Source: Microvirga flocculans ATCC BAA-817
GTDB taxonomy: Bacteria > Pseudomonadota > Alphaproteobacteria > Rhizobiales > Beijerinckiaceae
Reading direction: 5' to 3'
Length of the DNA: 64,000 bases
NCBI RefSeq assembly: GCF_000518665.1
Contig: NZ_JAEA01000007.1
Coordinates: 62,001 to 126,000 of the forward strand
Shown: in pieces, positions 28,719 through 39,707 of the stretch
Layout: the number at the start of each line of letters is the position of its first letter
Numbering within the stretch: position 1 is the stretch's first letter
Notes under the pieces: generated by a model
Databases searched by the model: none
What the model saw: only the letters and a program-made list of their open reading frames with translations
What the model was told of the DNA's origin: nothing
Position numbers and translations under genes: made by a program

Positions 28719-29308
28719 GCGATGTCGCAGCCATTCTTCTCGCCGCCGGACGCGGCACGCGGTTCGGTGAAGAGCCGAAGCTGCTGACCCCGCTGAGCGG
28801 CAAGGCTCTGGTGCGACATGCCGCAGAAGCTGCCGTCGGTTCATCCGTCGATCCGGTCATCGTGGTGACTGGGCATCGATCCGGCGAAGTCGCGGCCGCG
28901 CTGCAAGGCCTCCCTGTCGAGATGATTCATAACGCTCGGTTCGCGCAAGGGATGTCGACATCGCTGAAGGCCGGGTTCGCCGCTCTTCCGGCTACGACGC
29001 GCGCTGCCGTCATCCTCCTCGGGGACATGCCGTTCGTGACGGCCGGTCTCATCGACGCTCTCGTCGCCGGCTGGCGGGAAAAGGGAGAGCCGCCGGCGCT
29101 CGTCCCTACCTTCAAAGGGCAGCGCGGCAATCCTGTCATCATCGCGCGCGAACTCCAGGCCGTGATCGAAGGACTGTCCGGAGATGCCGGTGCGGGTCCG
29201 ATTCTCCGTGGAAGGCCGGACGTCCTGGAATGGCCGACGACGGATTCCGCAATCGTTCAGGATATCGATACGCGGGACGAGCTGAGCAAGCATCAGCAGT
29301 CCTCGTGA
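28715..29308 (+). CDS. mocA: Molybdenum cofactor cytidylyltransferase-like NTP transferase
   Basis: 197 residues. Nucleotidyltransferase fold with LLAAGRGTRFGEEPKLL (signature GxGTRFG...K), the metal-binding LLGDMPFV, and the RGNPVII segment. Members of this MobA-like family in xdh/cox clusters add CMP to molybdopterin, giving the cytosine dinucleotide cofactor that CO-dehydrogenase-type enzymes use. It completes the cofactor group at 26.6-29.3 kb. The start overlaps the previous stop (ATGA). Gene symbol is by family likeness. Confidence 0.8.
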   Translation: MSDVAAILLAAGRGTRFGEEPKLLTPLSGKALVRHAAEAAVGSSVDPVIVVTGHRSGEVAAALQGLPVEMIHNARFAQGMSTSLKAGFAALPATTRAAVILLGDMPFVTAGLIDALVAGWREKGEPPALVPTFKGQRGNPVIIARELQAVIEGLSGDAGAGPILRGRPDVLEWPTTDSAIVQDIDTRDELSKHQQSS

Positions 29309-29361
29309 ACGCGAACCGGCCGGAAACAGCACTCGCCGGGTTGCGATCCGGCGGGGATCCG

Positions 29362-30254
29362 TCAGGAGGAACGGACCGGGGCTCCTCCTGCCGACTGGAC
29401 GGACAGCGTGCCCGCTTCGATGCCGGCGGCCAGGCTTCGCTCGAGATCTGCGGCCTGGAGCCACGCGTGCAGAAAGCCTGCATTGAACGCGTCGCCTGCT
29501 CCTGTCGTATCCACAACAGTGACGGGGAGCGCTTCTGCCGAGACGCAGGACGAGCCGCGCGACGCCATGGCGCCGGACGGGCCGCGCTTCAGGACGACGA
29601 GAGGAAAGTGCTCCTGCAGCCTCTGCAGGATGTCTTCCGGCCTATCCGCGCCGGTCAGGGCTTTGCCTTCCTCCACATTGGGGAGGAAGATATCGACGCC
29701 GCGGCAAAGCGCGAAGAAGTCCGCGCCTTGGTGGATCAGCTGATCGTCCCAGCTCGGATCGAGCGAAACCGTCAGCCCTCGGCTCTTGGCCAGAGCGATC
29801 GCATCCGGGCTGTCCTTGAGGGTGGCAAATTCCGCGATGTGCAGATGAGCGATGTCATCGGCCGAGAGAGCCCGCTCGAGGGTGAGGGGCCGCGATCCGC
29901 CTGCGCGGCGTGAAACGAAAGCGCGTTCGCCATCCTTTACGAGGGCGACCGTCGGCTGCGGCCCGGCGTCGTCCGATCGCTCCACGAAGGAAAGATCGAT
30001 ACCGCTGGCTCCAAGTTCGGGGTCCAGGCTGCGCGACAGGGGGTCATTGCCCAGACGCGTGAGGAGAGCCGAAGACCGGCCGAGCGCGGCAAGATGGGCC
30101 GCCGTGATATAGGCACCGCCGCCCGCCGTGATCGTCACGTCGTCCGCAAATCGCTCCCGGCCGAGCTGCGGCATGTGCTGCAGTCCCGTGAAGATGATGT
30201 CGCAATATGTCCGGCCAAGGCACAGGACCTTGTTCCGGCCGATAGGCGTTTCTG

Positions 30255-30258
<4 letters not shown>
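29362..30258 (-). CDS. PfkB-family carbohydrate kinase
   Basis: 298 residues. PfkB/ribokinase fold with the N-terminal GGGAYITAAHLAALG sugar-binding segment and the C-terminal signature DTTGAGDAFNAGF, in which the Asp of GAGD is the catalytic base. The ATG at 30258 overlaps the stop of the ABC ATPase gene (ATGA), so it is the terminal gene of the leftward sugar operon. It would phosphorylate the sugar or sugar-like product released by the pathway; the substrate is unknown. Confidence 0.9.
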
Positions 30259-31324
<1,066 letters not shown>

Positions 31325-31325
<1 letters not shown>

Positions 31326-32833
31326 TAACGTGCTCCGAGAAGTGCGGTGAAACGGGTCTTGAGATCCTGCAGGGCGGCATCGGTGCGGCGCTGCGTCTCC
31401 TGCATGCGGCTGCGGATGCCGGAAATTTCCTGGTTGTATCCCGCGATCGCCCTGGACAGTGTGGCCGGGGCCGGCCCACCGAAGCGGTCGCGAACGGCGA
31501 CGAAGGTTTCCGGCGAGACGATATCCGCGAAGAGAGCCTTGTCGATAGCCGTTTTGCGCTTCGTGCAGCGCTCGAAAGCCTCCTGGAAGGCCTCGTAGCC
31601 GTCGGCGGCGATATCGCCGCCGATTGCGACCACGGCGCGAGAAACCTCGGCTGCGATCTCATGCGCTTCGCGGAAGGACAGGCCTTCGCGGCGCACCAGG
31701 CTGTCCGCGAGCTCGGTGACTGTGATGCAGCTGCGGCGGATATTCTGGCGAACCCTGTCGGGATTGATCCTCAGGGCGGGGACGAGGGCCGCAAGCAGGT
31801 CGAGGACACGCCCGCCGCTCTCGAAGGCGCCATAGCCGAATCCCTGGCTTTCGCCCTCGCTGTCGTTCATGTCGGTGAACGGCGTGTTGTGCATGATCGT
31901 GAGCATGGCCTGCGCGCGCCCGACGGTTTGCGAAGCCAGATGCCGCATATGCTCGATGGGAACGGGATTGCGCTTCTGCGGCATGATCGAGCTGATCTGC
32001 ACGAACGCGTTCGGAACATAGATCTGGCCGACCTCGAAGCTCGTCCAGAATTGCAGGTCCTGAATGAAGCGGCCGAGATGCAGGAAGATCAGCTCGATCG
32101 CAGAATAGGTCGAGGTGATGTAGTCGATGGATGCGATGCAGCCATAGGAATTCTGCAAGGGGCGGCTGAAGCCGAGGAGGCGGGCCATCATCTCCCGGTC
32201 GATGGGAAATCCGCTCGTGGTGATGGCAGCAGCACCCATCGGGCAGCGGTCGACGATGTCGCGGGCCGATTCAAGACGGGCGATATCGCGCAGCAGGGTT
32301 TCCAGAACGGCACAGAGATAATGGCCGAAGACGGTGGGCTGCGCCGGCTGTCCATGGGTGTAGGCGACGATGAGGGTGTTGCTCTCCCGCTCCGCGACGG
32401 AAGCCAGGGTCTCGGCGAGCCGCGTCAGGCGCTCCAGGAGCGGATCGATCCGGTGCTTGAGGCCGAGCTTGAACAGGGTGTGGTCGATGTCGTTTCGGGA
32501 GCGCGCCGTGTGCAGGCGACCGGCCAGATCGGGACCCAGGCGGGTGCGCAACTGCTTCTCGATGAGGAAGAAGAAATCCTCGACTTCGCCGGTATAGGTG
32601 AGCGTGCTGACGTCGATCTCGCGGTCGATGGCCTCGAGAGCCTGTGCGATGGGTCGCGCCTGCTCGATGGTCAGAATGCCGGTCTCGTGGAGCATCACGA
32701 GATGGGCTCGGTCGATCAGCCGGAACCCGTCCACATGATGGTCCTTCGCGCCATCGAAGAGCGGGCGCAGGACGGTCTCCTTGTAGACCGGGTCCGGGAA
32801 GACGGAGGTATCGTTGAAAGGGCCTGCGGTCAT
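31325..32833 (-). CDS. Argininosuccinate-lyase-like enzyme inside a sugar operon
   Basis: 502 residues of the fumarase/aspartase superfamily. The three conserved regions are present: GRLHTARSRNDIDHT, AYTHGQPAQPTVFGHYL and the signature loop SSIMPQKRNPVPIEHMR that carries the catalytic serine. It is close to ArgH but is placed between permease and ATPase genes of a carbohydrate ABC transporter, with no arginine genes nearby. These enzymes split C-N bonds to release fumarate; a substrate other than argininosuccinate is likely, for example an aspartyl or succinyl adduct of an amino sugar (inference). Confidence 0.85.
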
Positions 32834-32838
32834 CGGCT

Positions 32839-33690
32839 TCAGCCTTTAAGTCCGGCCAGCATCACGCCTCGGACGATGTAGCGTTGGAGGAACAGGAAGA
32901 TGATGAGGGTCGGCAGGGTTGCGATGCTCGCGCCCGTCATGATCTTCTCCCATTGGATCGACTGCTCCACCGCGAAGCTGGAGAGGCCGACAGGCAGGGT
33001 GTAGAGCTCTGCGCTCGTGGTCACGATGAGGGGCCAGAAGAACGCTGTCCAGTTGCCGAGGAACGTGAAGATCGCTAGCGCCGACAGGGCCGGGGTCACG
33101 AGTGGCATGGCGATCTTCCACCAGATGGTGAACTCGTTCAGGCCGTCGATCCTGGCGGCTTCCAGGAAGTCGTCCGGCACGCTTTCGAAGAATTGCTTCA
33201 TCAGGAAGGTTCCGAAAGCCGTCATCATGCCGGGGAACATGATGCCCCAGTAGCTGTCCAGCCACCCGAACTGGCTGGCCATCAGGTACCACGGCAGAAC
33301 CAGCATCTCCGTGGGGATCATCAGAGTCGACAAGATCGCGATGAAGACGATGTAGCGTCCCCGAAACCGGAACTTCGCCAGTGTGTAGCCGACGAGGCTG
33401 TCGAAGAAGACGTTCGAGATCGTCACGATTACCGCGACGATGACCGAGTTGACGAACCATCGCGTGAAACGTCCGTCCCCCAGGATCTCGATATAGTTGT
33501 CGAGCGTCGGCGCTTGCGGGATCACGCGCAGATCGTAGACCTGGGAGGCGTCCTTGAGGGATGTCGACAGCATGAAGAGGAGAGGCGTCACCATGATGAC
33601 GCCTCCGATGAACAGGAACGTCCAGGCGACGATCCGTCCGGGCTTGATCCGCGACATGGGAAGGCCAGGGGAGGTTGCGGCAGCACTCAT
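32839..33690 (-). CDS. Sugar ABC transporter permease (MalG/UgpE type)
   Basis: 283 residues with six membrane spans. The inner-membrane-loop EAA motif EAARIDGLNEFTIWWKIAMP is intact; it contacts the ATPase. Partner of the permease just upstream, whose stop overlaps this start. Six base pairs separate it from the lyase gene. Confidence 0.92.
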   Translation of the reverse strand: MSAAATSPGLPMSRIKPGRIVAWTFLFIGGVIMVTPLLFMLSTSLKDASQVYDLRVIPQAPTLDNYIEILGDGRFTRWFVNSVIVAVIVTISNVFFDSLVGYTLAKFRFRGRYIVFIAILSTLMIPTEMLVLPWYLMASQFGWLDSYWGIMFPGMMTAFGTFLMKQFFESVPDDFLEAARIDGLNEFTIWWKIAMPLVTPALSALAIFTFLGNWTAFFWPLIVTTSAELYTLPVGLSSFAVEQSIQWEKIMTGASIATLPTLIIFLFLQRYIVRGVMLAGLKG

Positions 33691-34616
33691 CAGCGGTCTC
33701 TCATGAGGCGCAGTTGAACGAGGGAGATGACGAGCAGGATCATGAACAGGACGACCGTCTGCGCGGCGGCATATCCCATCTCATAGGAGCTGAAAGCCGT
33801 CTGATAGATCATCAGGACGAGAGGCTTCGTCGAATTCAGGGGGCCGCCGGGATCGTTCGAGTTGATGTTGTAGACCTGATCGAAGATTCGCAGGAACCCG
33901 ATCGACGAGAACACGACCAGGAAGACCAGCGTCGGCTTGAGCAGCGGAATGGTGATCTTTCGTAGGATCGCACCTTCCGAAAGTCCGTCGATGCGTGCGG
34001 CCTCGTAATAGGTGACGGGGATCGCCCGCAGGCCCGCGAGGAAGATGATGATCTGGAAACCGAGGCCTGCCCAGACTGCCGGCGCCAGCACGGCCGGAAG
34101 CGCCTGCGAAGTCGAGCGCAGGAAGGGTTGCTGCGGGATGCCGAGACCGGCGAGAATGTCGTTGATCACGCCGATGGGAACCGGCTGGTAGAACCAGCGC
34201 CACACCCATGCCATCGCGGCTGCCGTCGTCAGAAACGGCAGGAAGTACAGCGCGCGGATGAACGAGTGCATGAAACGCACCCGGTCGAGGTAATAAGCGA
34301 CGACGAAGGAGATCAGCAGGCTGATCGGGGTGCCGAGGATCAGATACATGAAGGTGTTGCGGAACACCTCCCAGAACAGGGGATCCGCAAACAGCCTCTT
34401 GTAGTTCTCCAGCCCGACGTAGGAGGCGGGCCGGGTAATCGTCCAGTCGGTGACCGACAGGTAGAAGGCCTGGAAGGTCGGCCAGAAGCGGATCACCGCA
34501 TAAAAGACAAGCGGAACCGCGAGGAAGCCCCACGCCCATATGACCTGTTTCTGGCCGAGGCTCATCCTTGACCAGAGGCCGCCGGTGGCGGCCTCTCGAT
34601 GTGCGACAGCGGACAT
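33690..34616 (-). CDS. Sugar ABC transporter permease (MalF/UgpA type)
   Basis: 308 residues with about six membrane spans. The EAA loop YYEAARIDGLSEGAILRKIT is present. Forms the channel with the MalG-type permease; its stop is shared by one base with the next start. Lies 24 bp after the binding-protein gene. Confidence 0.92.
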   Translation of the reverse strand: MSAVAHREAATGGLWSRMSLGQKQVIWAWGFLAVPLVFYAVIRFWPTFQAFYLSVTDWTITRPASYVGLENYKRLFADPLFWEVFRNTFMYLILGTPISLLISFVVAYYLDRVRFMHSFIRALYFLPFLTTAAAMAWVWRWFYQPVPIGVINDILAGLGIPQQPFLRSTSQALPAVLAPAVWAGLGFQIIIFLAGLRAIPVTYYEAARIDGLSEGAILRKITIPLLKPTLVFLVVFSSIGFLRIFDQVYNINSNDPGGPLNSTKPLVLMIYQTAFSSYEMGYAAAQTVVLFMILLVISLVQLRLMRDR

Positions 34617-34640
34617 CGGTTCAATCCTCGCGGATGCAGC

Positions 34641-35894
34641 TTAGCGCTTGGCGCGGTCGATGATGGCCTGTTCGGCTTCGGCGGCCTTGGCGAGCGAGGT
34701 CTTGGGATCCTCGCCGCCGATCAGGATGCGGTTGACCATGTCGATAGCGCCCTGACGCTGCGCGGCCTCGTCCTTGAACAGGGTCGTGTGGGCGTATTCC
34801 AGTCCCTTGAGGAACGGGCCGTAGACGGGATGAGCGATATTCTCAGGCGTCAGAGCCGCAGTGCGCCGCGCCGGCAGCTCGCCCACGACCTCCAGCCAGA
34901 TCTTCATGGCTTCCGGAGAGGAGATGTAGGCCAGGAATTTCTCTGCGGCGGCCAGCTTCTCGCCTTCGGCTTTCGTGGTGATCGCGTTGGCGAAGTAGCT
35001 GGCATAGTTGCTGCGCACGCCCTGGGCATTCGCAGGAAGCTCGGTCACGCCCCATTCGAAGCCCTTGATCGTGTTGAACGAGCCGAGGCGGAAGGTGCCG
35101 TCGATGGTCATGGCGGCAAGGCCGGCGCGGAAGGCGGCCTGTCCTTCGTCCATGAAGCCGGCCTGACCGACCTTATGCTTCTTCTGAAGGTCCGTGTAGA
35201 AGGTCAGCGCCTTCAGGCCCGCCTCATCGTTATAGGCGACTTTCGTGTCGTTGTCCGTGTAGGGCACGCCACCGAACTGGCGGACCAGCACTTCGCGCCA
35301 CCATTGATGATCCTGCCCGCCCATGTCGAGCGTGATGCCGGCGGAGACGATGTTGCCGCTGCCGTCGCGCTTGGTGGTCTTCTCGGCTGCGGCGACGAGC
35401 TCGTCAAGGGTCTTGGGGGGATTGTTGGGATCGAGGCCCGCCTCCTTGAACACCTTCTTGTTATAGAAGAGCGCAAGGGAGCGAACGGCCGTCGGCAGGC
35501 CGTAATAGTCGTTCCCGCGCTTCATTGCGGAAACGATCGGGAAGAAGTCACGCTCGATATCGGCTGCCGGGAACGCTTCGGCGCGCAGGGGGCGAATCAT
35601 CTTGCCGGCGATGAAATTGTCGGTCCAGCCGTAGAACAGCTGCACAACGTCCGGTCCCTGGCCTGCCAGAATAGCGGCGGCCACCTTGGTCTGATAGTCC
35701 GCGTAAGGGAAAGTGGTCTGCTTGACCTTGATGTCCGGGTTGGCCTCCTGGAACTTGGTGATGAGCTGGTTCATCGCCTTGACCCGGGTGTCGAAGACAT
35801 ACTGCCAGTATTCGATCTCGACGGCCTTGGCGCCGGATGCGGCAAGGGTGGCGAAGCCTAAAGCGACGCTCGCAAGCAGATGACGAAAACGCAT
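34641..35894 (-). CDS. Extracellular sugar-binding protein of ABC transporter
   Basis: 417 residues beginning with a Sec signal peptide (RFRHLLASVALGFATLAASG, cleaved after AKA). The mature part has the family-1 solute-binding features: the opening VEIEYWQYVFDTRV, AAAILAGQGPDVVQLFYG, and the KDEAAQRQGAIDMVNRILIGG end. It captures the sugar in the periplasm for the CUT1-type transporter. ATG 35894 is chosen because GGAGAGGG precedes it; the open frame to 35954 adds basic residues unlike a signal peptide. First gene of the leftward operon, divergent from the ROK regulator. Confidence 0.92.
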   Translation of the reverse strand: MRFRHLLASVALGFATLAASGAKAVEIEYWQYVFDTRVKAMNQLITKFQEANPDIKVKQTTFPYADYQTKVAAAILAGQGPDVVQLFYGWTDNFIAGKMIRPLRAEAFPAADIERDFFPIVSAMKRGNDYYGLPTAVRSLALFYNKKVFKEAGLDPNNPPKTLDELVAAAEKTTKRDGSGNIVSAGITLDMGGQDHQWWREVLVRQFGGVPYTDNDTKVAYNDEAGLKALTFYTDLQKKHKVGQAGFMDEGQAAFRAGLAAMTIDGTFRLGSFNTIKGFEWGVTELPANAQGVRSNYASYFANAITTKAEGEKLAAAEKFLAYISSPEAMKIWLEVVGELPARRTAALTPENIAHPVYGPFLKGLEYAHTTLFKDEAAQRQGAIDMVNRILIGGEDPKTSLAKAAEAEQAIIDRAKR

Positions 35895-36003
35895 ATCCCT
35901 CTCCATTATGCTGGGCGCGAAGCCCCTACTTCTTCTCTGGTGCGGCCTTCGCAAGGACCGTCCGGCCTCAAGGCTCGTCGAGAGTCATCAACCTGTCAAT
36001 AAG

Positions 36004-36021
36004 ATAATTCACTTGAGTTAT
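36004..36021. promoter_or_regulatory. Inverted-repeat operator candidate for the ROK regulator
   Basis: ATAATTCA (36004-36011), CT, TGAGTTAT (36014-36021): the arms agree in seven of eight positions (ATAAyTCA). It lies in the 167-bp region between the divergent sugar-binding-protein and ROK genes. A ROK-family repressor usually binds AT-rich inverted repeats in just this position. Confidence 0.55.
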
Positions 36022-36061
36022 TCTTTTGTCCGCGCCATCGTAACATTGCGGAGTGTCGGAG

Positions 36062-37315
36062 ATGCCGAGAAAATCCAAAGCCGGGGCGCAATCGACCATC
36101 GGAAGCAATCCGGAGCGCAACCGCTCCCATAACCGTCGCGTGGTGCTGGACGTCGTGCGGCAGCTCGGCCCCGTCGGGCGGATGGAAATCTCGCGCCATG
36201 CCCATCTGAGCACCCAGGCCGTCTCGAACATCGTCGAGGAACTCGTGGAGGACGGCCTGCTCATCAAGGCGGGGCGGCTGCGGGCCGGCCGCGGCTTGCC
36301 GCCGATTCAGTTCGCCGTGAACCCGAACGGCGGCATGACGGCGGGAATCGAGATCGCGGCGGACCATGTCTCGACACTCCTCGTGGATATCGGCGGCCGC
36401 GTCCGTGCCCAGCGGACCCTGCCGATCCAGCGGAACGATCCTGGAGCCGTGCTTCCGGTCATCAGGGCTGAGATCGAGTTGGCTCAGGCCCAGTTGAAGC
36501 CGCCGGTGCCGCAGCTTCTCGGCGTGGGCGTGGTGATGCCCGGGCCCTTCAACGTCGAGGGCATGACCTCGGTCGGTCCGACGACGCTTTCGGGATGGCT
36601 GGATTTCGACGCGGTTGCCGGCATCGGGAGGATTCTGGATGCTCCCATCACGCTCGAGAACGATGCCACCGCCGCCGCCGTCGGGGAGCGCCTCCACGGT
36701 GCGGCCAAGGACCTGAAGAATTTTTGCCTGATCTTCTTTGGGCAGGGGCTGGGTCTGGGAATCATGATCGACGGCCGTCCCTATCGGGGTGCCAATGGCA
36801 ACGCGGGCGAGATCGGCCATGTGCTGGTGGAGAAGGGCGGGCGGCGGTGCTCGTGCGGGCAGCATGGTTGCCTCGAAGCCTATGCCTCTATCCATGCCTT
36901 GACGGAAAGGCTGGCCGCGGCCGGTATCCACGGGGTCGACTACCCGGGCTTGGAGCAGCTTCACCGTGACAGGCATCCCGTCGTCGAGGCCTGGATCAAG
37001 GAGGCGGCCGCGTACCTCGCGCCTCAGATCGCCATGCTCGAAAACCTCTTCGATCCCGAAGCGATCGTGATCGGCGGCGCTCTTCCGCCAGGACTTCTGG
37101 AGAATCTCACCCAAGCCATGCAGCCGTTGCCCTTGTCCGTTGCACGCCGCAGGAACCGAAGCGAAGCGCGGCTCATTCACGGGCGCACCGGCCGGCTCAC
37201 GGCTGCTCTCGGAGCTGCGGCCCTGCCGCTTCTCGACGCGATGACGCCCCGGCTCGACACCGCTCAGGCTGCCCAACGCGAACAACCGAACGAGGAGATC
37301 ACCTTTGCTGGATGA
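36062..37315 (+). CDS. ROK-family transcriptional regulator
   Basis: 417 residues. N-terminal winged helix (RMEISRHAHLSTQAVSNIVEELVEDGLLI, about residues 35-65) and C-terminal ROK sugar-kinase fold with LENDATAAAVGE and the zinc-binding CSCGQHGCLEAYAS (about residues 263-276). ROK regulators bind a sugar or sugar phosphate and repress the linked transport and catabolic genes. ATG 36062 has GGAG eight bases upstream; the GTG at 36053 is possible. Divergent from the sugar operon; its 3' end overlaps the deacetylase start by 11 bases. Confidence 0.9.
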   Translation: MPRKSKAGAQSTIGSNPERNRSHNRRVVLDVVRQLGPVGRMEISRHAHLSTQAVSNIVEELVEDGLLIKAGRLRAGRGLPPIQFAVNPNGGMTAGIEIAADHVSTLLVDIGGRVRAQRTLPIQRNDPGAVLPVIRAEIELAQAQLKPPVPQLLGVGVVMPGPFNVEGMTSVGPTTLSGWLDFDAVAGIGRILDAPITLENDATAAAVGERLHGAAKDLKNFCLIFFGQGLGLGIMIDGRPYRGANGNAGEIGHVLVEKGGRRCSCGQHGCLEAYASIHALTERLAAAGIHGVDYPGLEQLHRDRHPVVEAWIKEAAAYLAPQIAMLENLFDPEAIVIGGALPPGLLENLTQAMQPLPLSVARRRNRSEARLIHGRTGRLTAALGAAALPLLDAMTPRLDTAQAAQREQPNEEITFAG

Positions 37316-39701
37316 CCACAGCCGTCTCGCCCGCGCCGTTCATCAACCGGCTCTCGTCCGTCTCCATCGCGCCCTGAGCAGGCTGCGATCCGTCCTCACG
37401 GTGATGAATACGGGGGCGCATCCGGACGACGAAATCAATGGCATGTTGGCGGCCCTCCGCTTTTCGCATGGAATGCGCATCGTGGTGGCTTGCTCCACGC
37501 GAGGTGAGGGCGGCCAGAATGCGCTCGGCCCGGAGCGGGGAGCGGCTCTCGGCGTGCTCAGAACCGCCGAAATGGAAGAGGCCGCGCGCCGCATCGACGC
37601 CGATGTGGCGTGGCTCGGGCACGGGCCGGACGACCCGGTGCATGATTTCGGCTTCTCGAAGAACGGGGACGATACGCTCCGCCGCTGGGGAGAAGAGCGC
37701 ATCGTCGAGCGGCTCGTGCGCGCCTATCGGCAATACCGTCCGGACATCGTCATTCCCACCTTCCTCGACGTGCCGGGGCAGCACGGTCATCACCGCGCCA
37801 TGACCCGCGCCGCCGAGACCGCATGGACGCTCGCCGCCGATCCTTTCGCCTTTCCGGAGCACGCTCGAGAGGGGCTCCGGCCCTGGCAGGTGTCGAAACT
37901 CTATCTCCCGGCCTGGTCGGGTGCGGGCTATGCCTATGACGACGAGGTGCCCCCGCCGCCCGCGACGTTGAGCGTCGCGATGGCCGGAGGCGACGAGGTG
38001 ACCGGCCTGGCTTTCCGTCAGCTCGGCGAATGGTCGCGCGCGGCGCATGCGTCCCAGGGCATGGGCGTGTGGCGCGACAAGCGCATCGATCAGTGGAGCC
38101 TCCACCTGAAGCTGCTGGCCGGCGGCCAGGCCGGGATCGAGAACGACATTCGCGATCGGCTCCCCGCCAGCGTGGCCGCGCTCGCAGCCGAGCCGGGACT
38201 TGAGAAGGCGGATGCCGCCGCTCTGCGGGAAGCGCAGGAGCATATCTATGCAGCCATCGGAGCCTTTCCCGACCGTGTGAGGATCAGCGCGGCGCTCGTT
38301 CGCGCGGCGCAGTTGATCGAAGAGGTGAGGAAAGGTCTGGGGCAGGAGATCCTCGACCGGATGGGACATCGTCTCGACCGCAAGCTGCGGGAGATCGATG
38401 CGGCCATCTTCGAGGCCAATGCAAGCACCTTCCGTGCCGCTTTCAGCGGCGCGTGCCATCCGGGCGCGCAGGCGTCACTGGATGTCCACGTCACGGCGCC
38501 CGGCCTTTCCGACGTGACGGTTACCCCAAGGCTTCCAGCCGGGATCGGAGCCGTCGAGACGGTGAAGGAGCCGGGGCATGTTCGTTTTGCGCTGACAATC
38601 CCGGCCTCGGCATCGCACTCCGGCAATTATCCGGAATTCTTCGATTCCATGGGCAATAACGGAGAGGCCGGCATTCGCGTTTCGGGCCGGGTCGGCGGCC
38701 GCGAGGTCTGTGTCGATCTCGACCCCGAGGAGCCTCTGAAGATCGCTCCGCCACATTCGCTGACGCTCGATCCCGCCGTCGCCCTCGTCCGGAGCGGAGA
38801 GAAACCCGCCGGCCTTCGGGTGCAGGTCGCGGGGGGCGATCCGGCGGAGTGGCAGGTGCCGGAAGGCTGGAACGTCCGAAAGGATGGGGCGGACTGGATC
38901 GTCGAGCCGCCGCAACGGATGGATGCCGGTGTTGCAACGCTCGTCCCCCTTCTGGACGGCAGGCCTGCGAGCCGGGTTGAGGTCATCGCTTATCCTCACA
39001 TTCGACCGGCAACCTTTATCGCGCCTGCGGAACTCAAGGTCCTGTCCCTCGATGTCTTCCTTCCGAGCAGGGCGCGCATCGGCTATATCGGGGCCGGAAG
39101 TGATAATGTCGGCATCCACATGCGCCGCCTCGGCCTCGATGTCACGGATCTCGGGGAGGCCGATCTGAAGGCGGGGGCTCTGTCTGAATTCACCACCCTC
39201 GTCGTCGGAATTTTCGCCTTCGGATTGCGGCGCGATCTTCAGGCCGCGACGGAGCGCCTGCATCGCTTCGTCGAGGAGGGCGGGCATCTGGTGACACTCT
39301 ATCACCGGCCCACCGACGGTTGGGATCCTGACCGCACGCCTCCCCGCCGCCTCGTCATCGGATCGCCCTCGCTTCGCTGGCGCGTGACGGATCCGTCGGC
39401 GCCGGTCACGGTTCTGCAGCCGGACAGCCCCTTGCTGACCTACCCGAACCGCATCGGAGAGGCGGACTGGCAGGGCTGGGACAAGGAGCGGGGACTCTAC
39501 TTCGCATCGGACTACGATGCCGCCTACGACGAGCTGCTCGCCCTGAACGATCCGGGAGAGAAGCCTCTCAAGGGCTCCCTCGTTTCGGCGCGGATCGGGC
39601 GCGGGCGTCATACCCATCTCGCGCTCGTGCTGCATCATCAGCTGGACAAGCTCGTTCCTGGAGCCTTCCGCCTCCTGGCGAACCTGGTCCAGCCGGCCTG
39701 A
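37305..39701 (+). CDS. PIG-L (LmbE-type) deacetylase with C-terminal GATase-like region
   Basis: 798 residues. The N-terminal third is a PIG-L/LmbE zinc amidase: the AHPDDE motif near residue 45 and GQHGHHRA near residue 160, the known metal ligands, both present. These enzymes remove acetyl groups from GlcNAc-type sugars. After a central beta-rich part, the end (from about residue 585) resembles the class I glutamine-amidotransferase/ThuA-like fold (IGYIGAGSDNVGIHMRRLG). TTG start with GGAG upstream. Overlaps the ROK gene and is 6 bp from the DMT gene, so the three form one unit. Probable role is deacetylation of the substrate of the divergent sugar operon (inference). Confidence 0.85.
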   Translation: MLDDHSRLARAVHQPALVRLHRALSRLRSVLTVMNTGAHPDDEINGMLAALRFSHGMRIVVACSTRGEGGQNALGPERGAALGVLRTAEMEEAARRIDADVAWLGHGPDDPVHDFGFSKNGDDTLRRWGEERIVERLVRAYRQYRPDIVIPTFLDVPGQHGHHRAMTRAAETAWTLAADPFAFPEHAREGLRPWQVSKLYLPAWSGAGYAYDDEVPPPPATLSVAMAGGDEVTGLAFRQLGEWSRAAHASQGMGVWRDKRIDQWSLHLKLLAGGQAGIENDIRDRLPASVAALAAEPGLEKADAAALREAQEHIYAAIGAFPDRVRISAALVRAAQLIEEVRKGLGQEILDRMGHRLDRKLREIDAAIFEANASTFRAAFSGACHPGAQASLDVHVTAPGLSDVTVTPRLPAGIGAVETVKEPGHVRFALTIPASASHSGNYPEFFDSMGNNGEAGIRVSGRVGGREVCVDLDPEEPLKIAPPHSLTLDPAVALVRSGEKPAGLRVQVAGGDPAEWQVPEGWNVRKDGADWIVEPPQRMDAGVATLVPLLDGRPASRVEVIAYPHIRPATFIAPAELKVLSLDVFLPSRARIGYIGAGSDNVGIHMRRLGLDVTDLGEADLKAGALSEFTTLVVGIFAFGLRRDLQAATERLHRFVEEGGHLVTLYHRPTDGWDPDRTPPRRLVIGSPSLRWRVTDPSAPVTVLQPDSPLLTYPNRIGEADWQGWDKERGLYFASDYDAAYDELLALNDPGEKPLKGSLVSARIGRGRHTHLALVLHHQLDKLVPGAFRLLANLVQPA

Positions 39702-39707
39702 GAGGAC

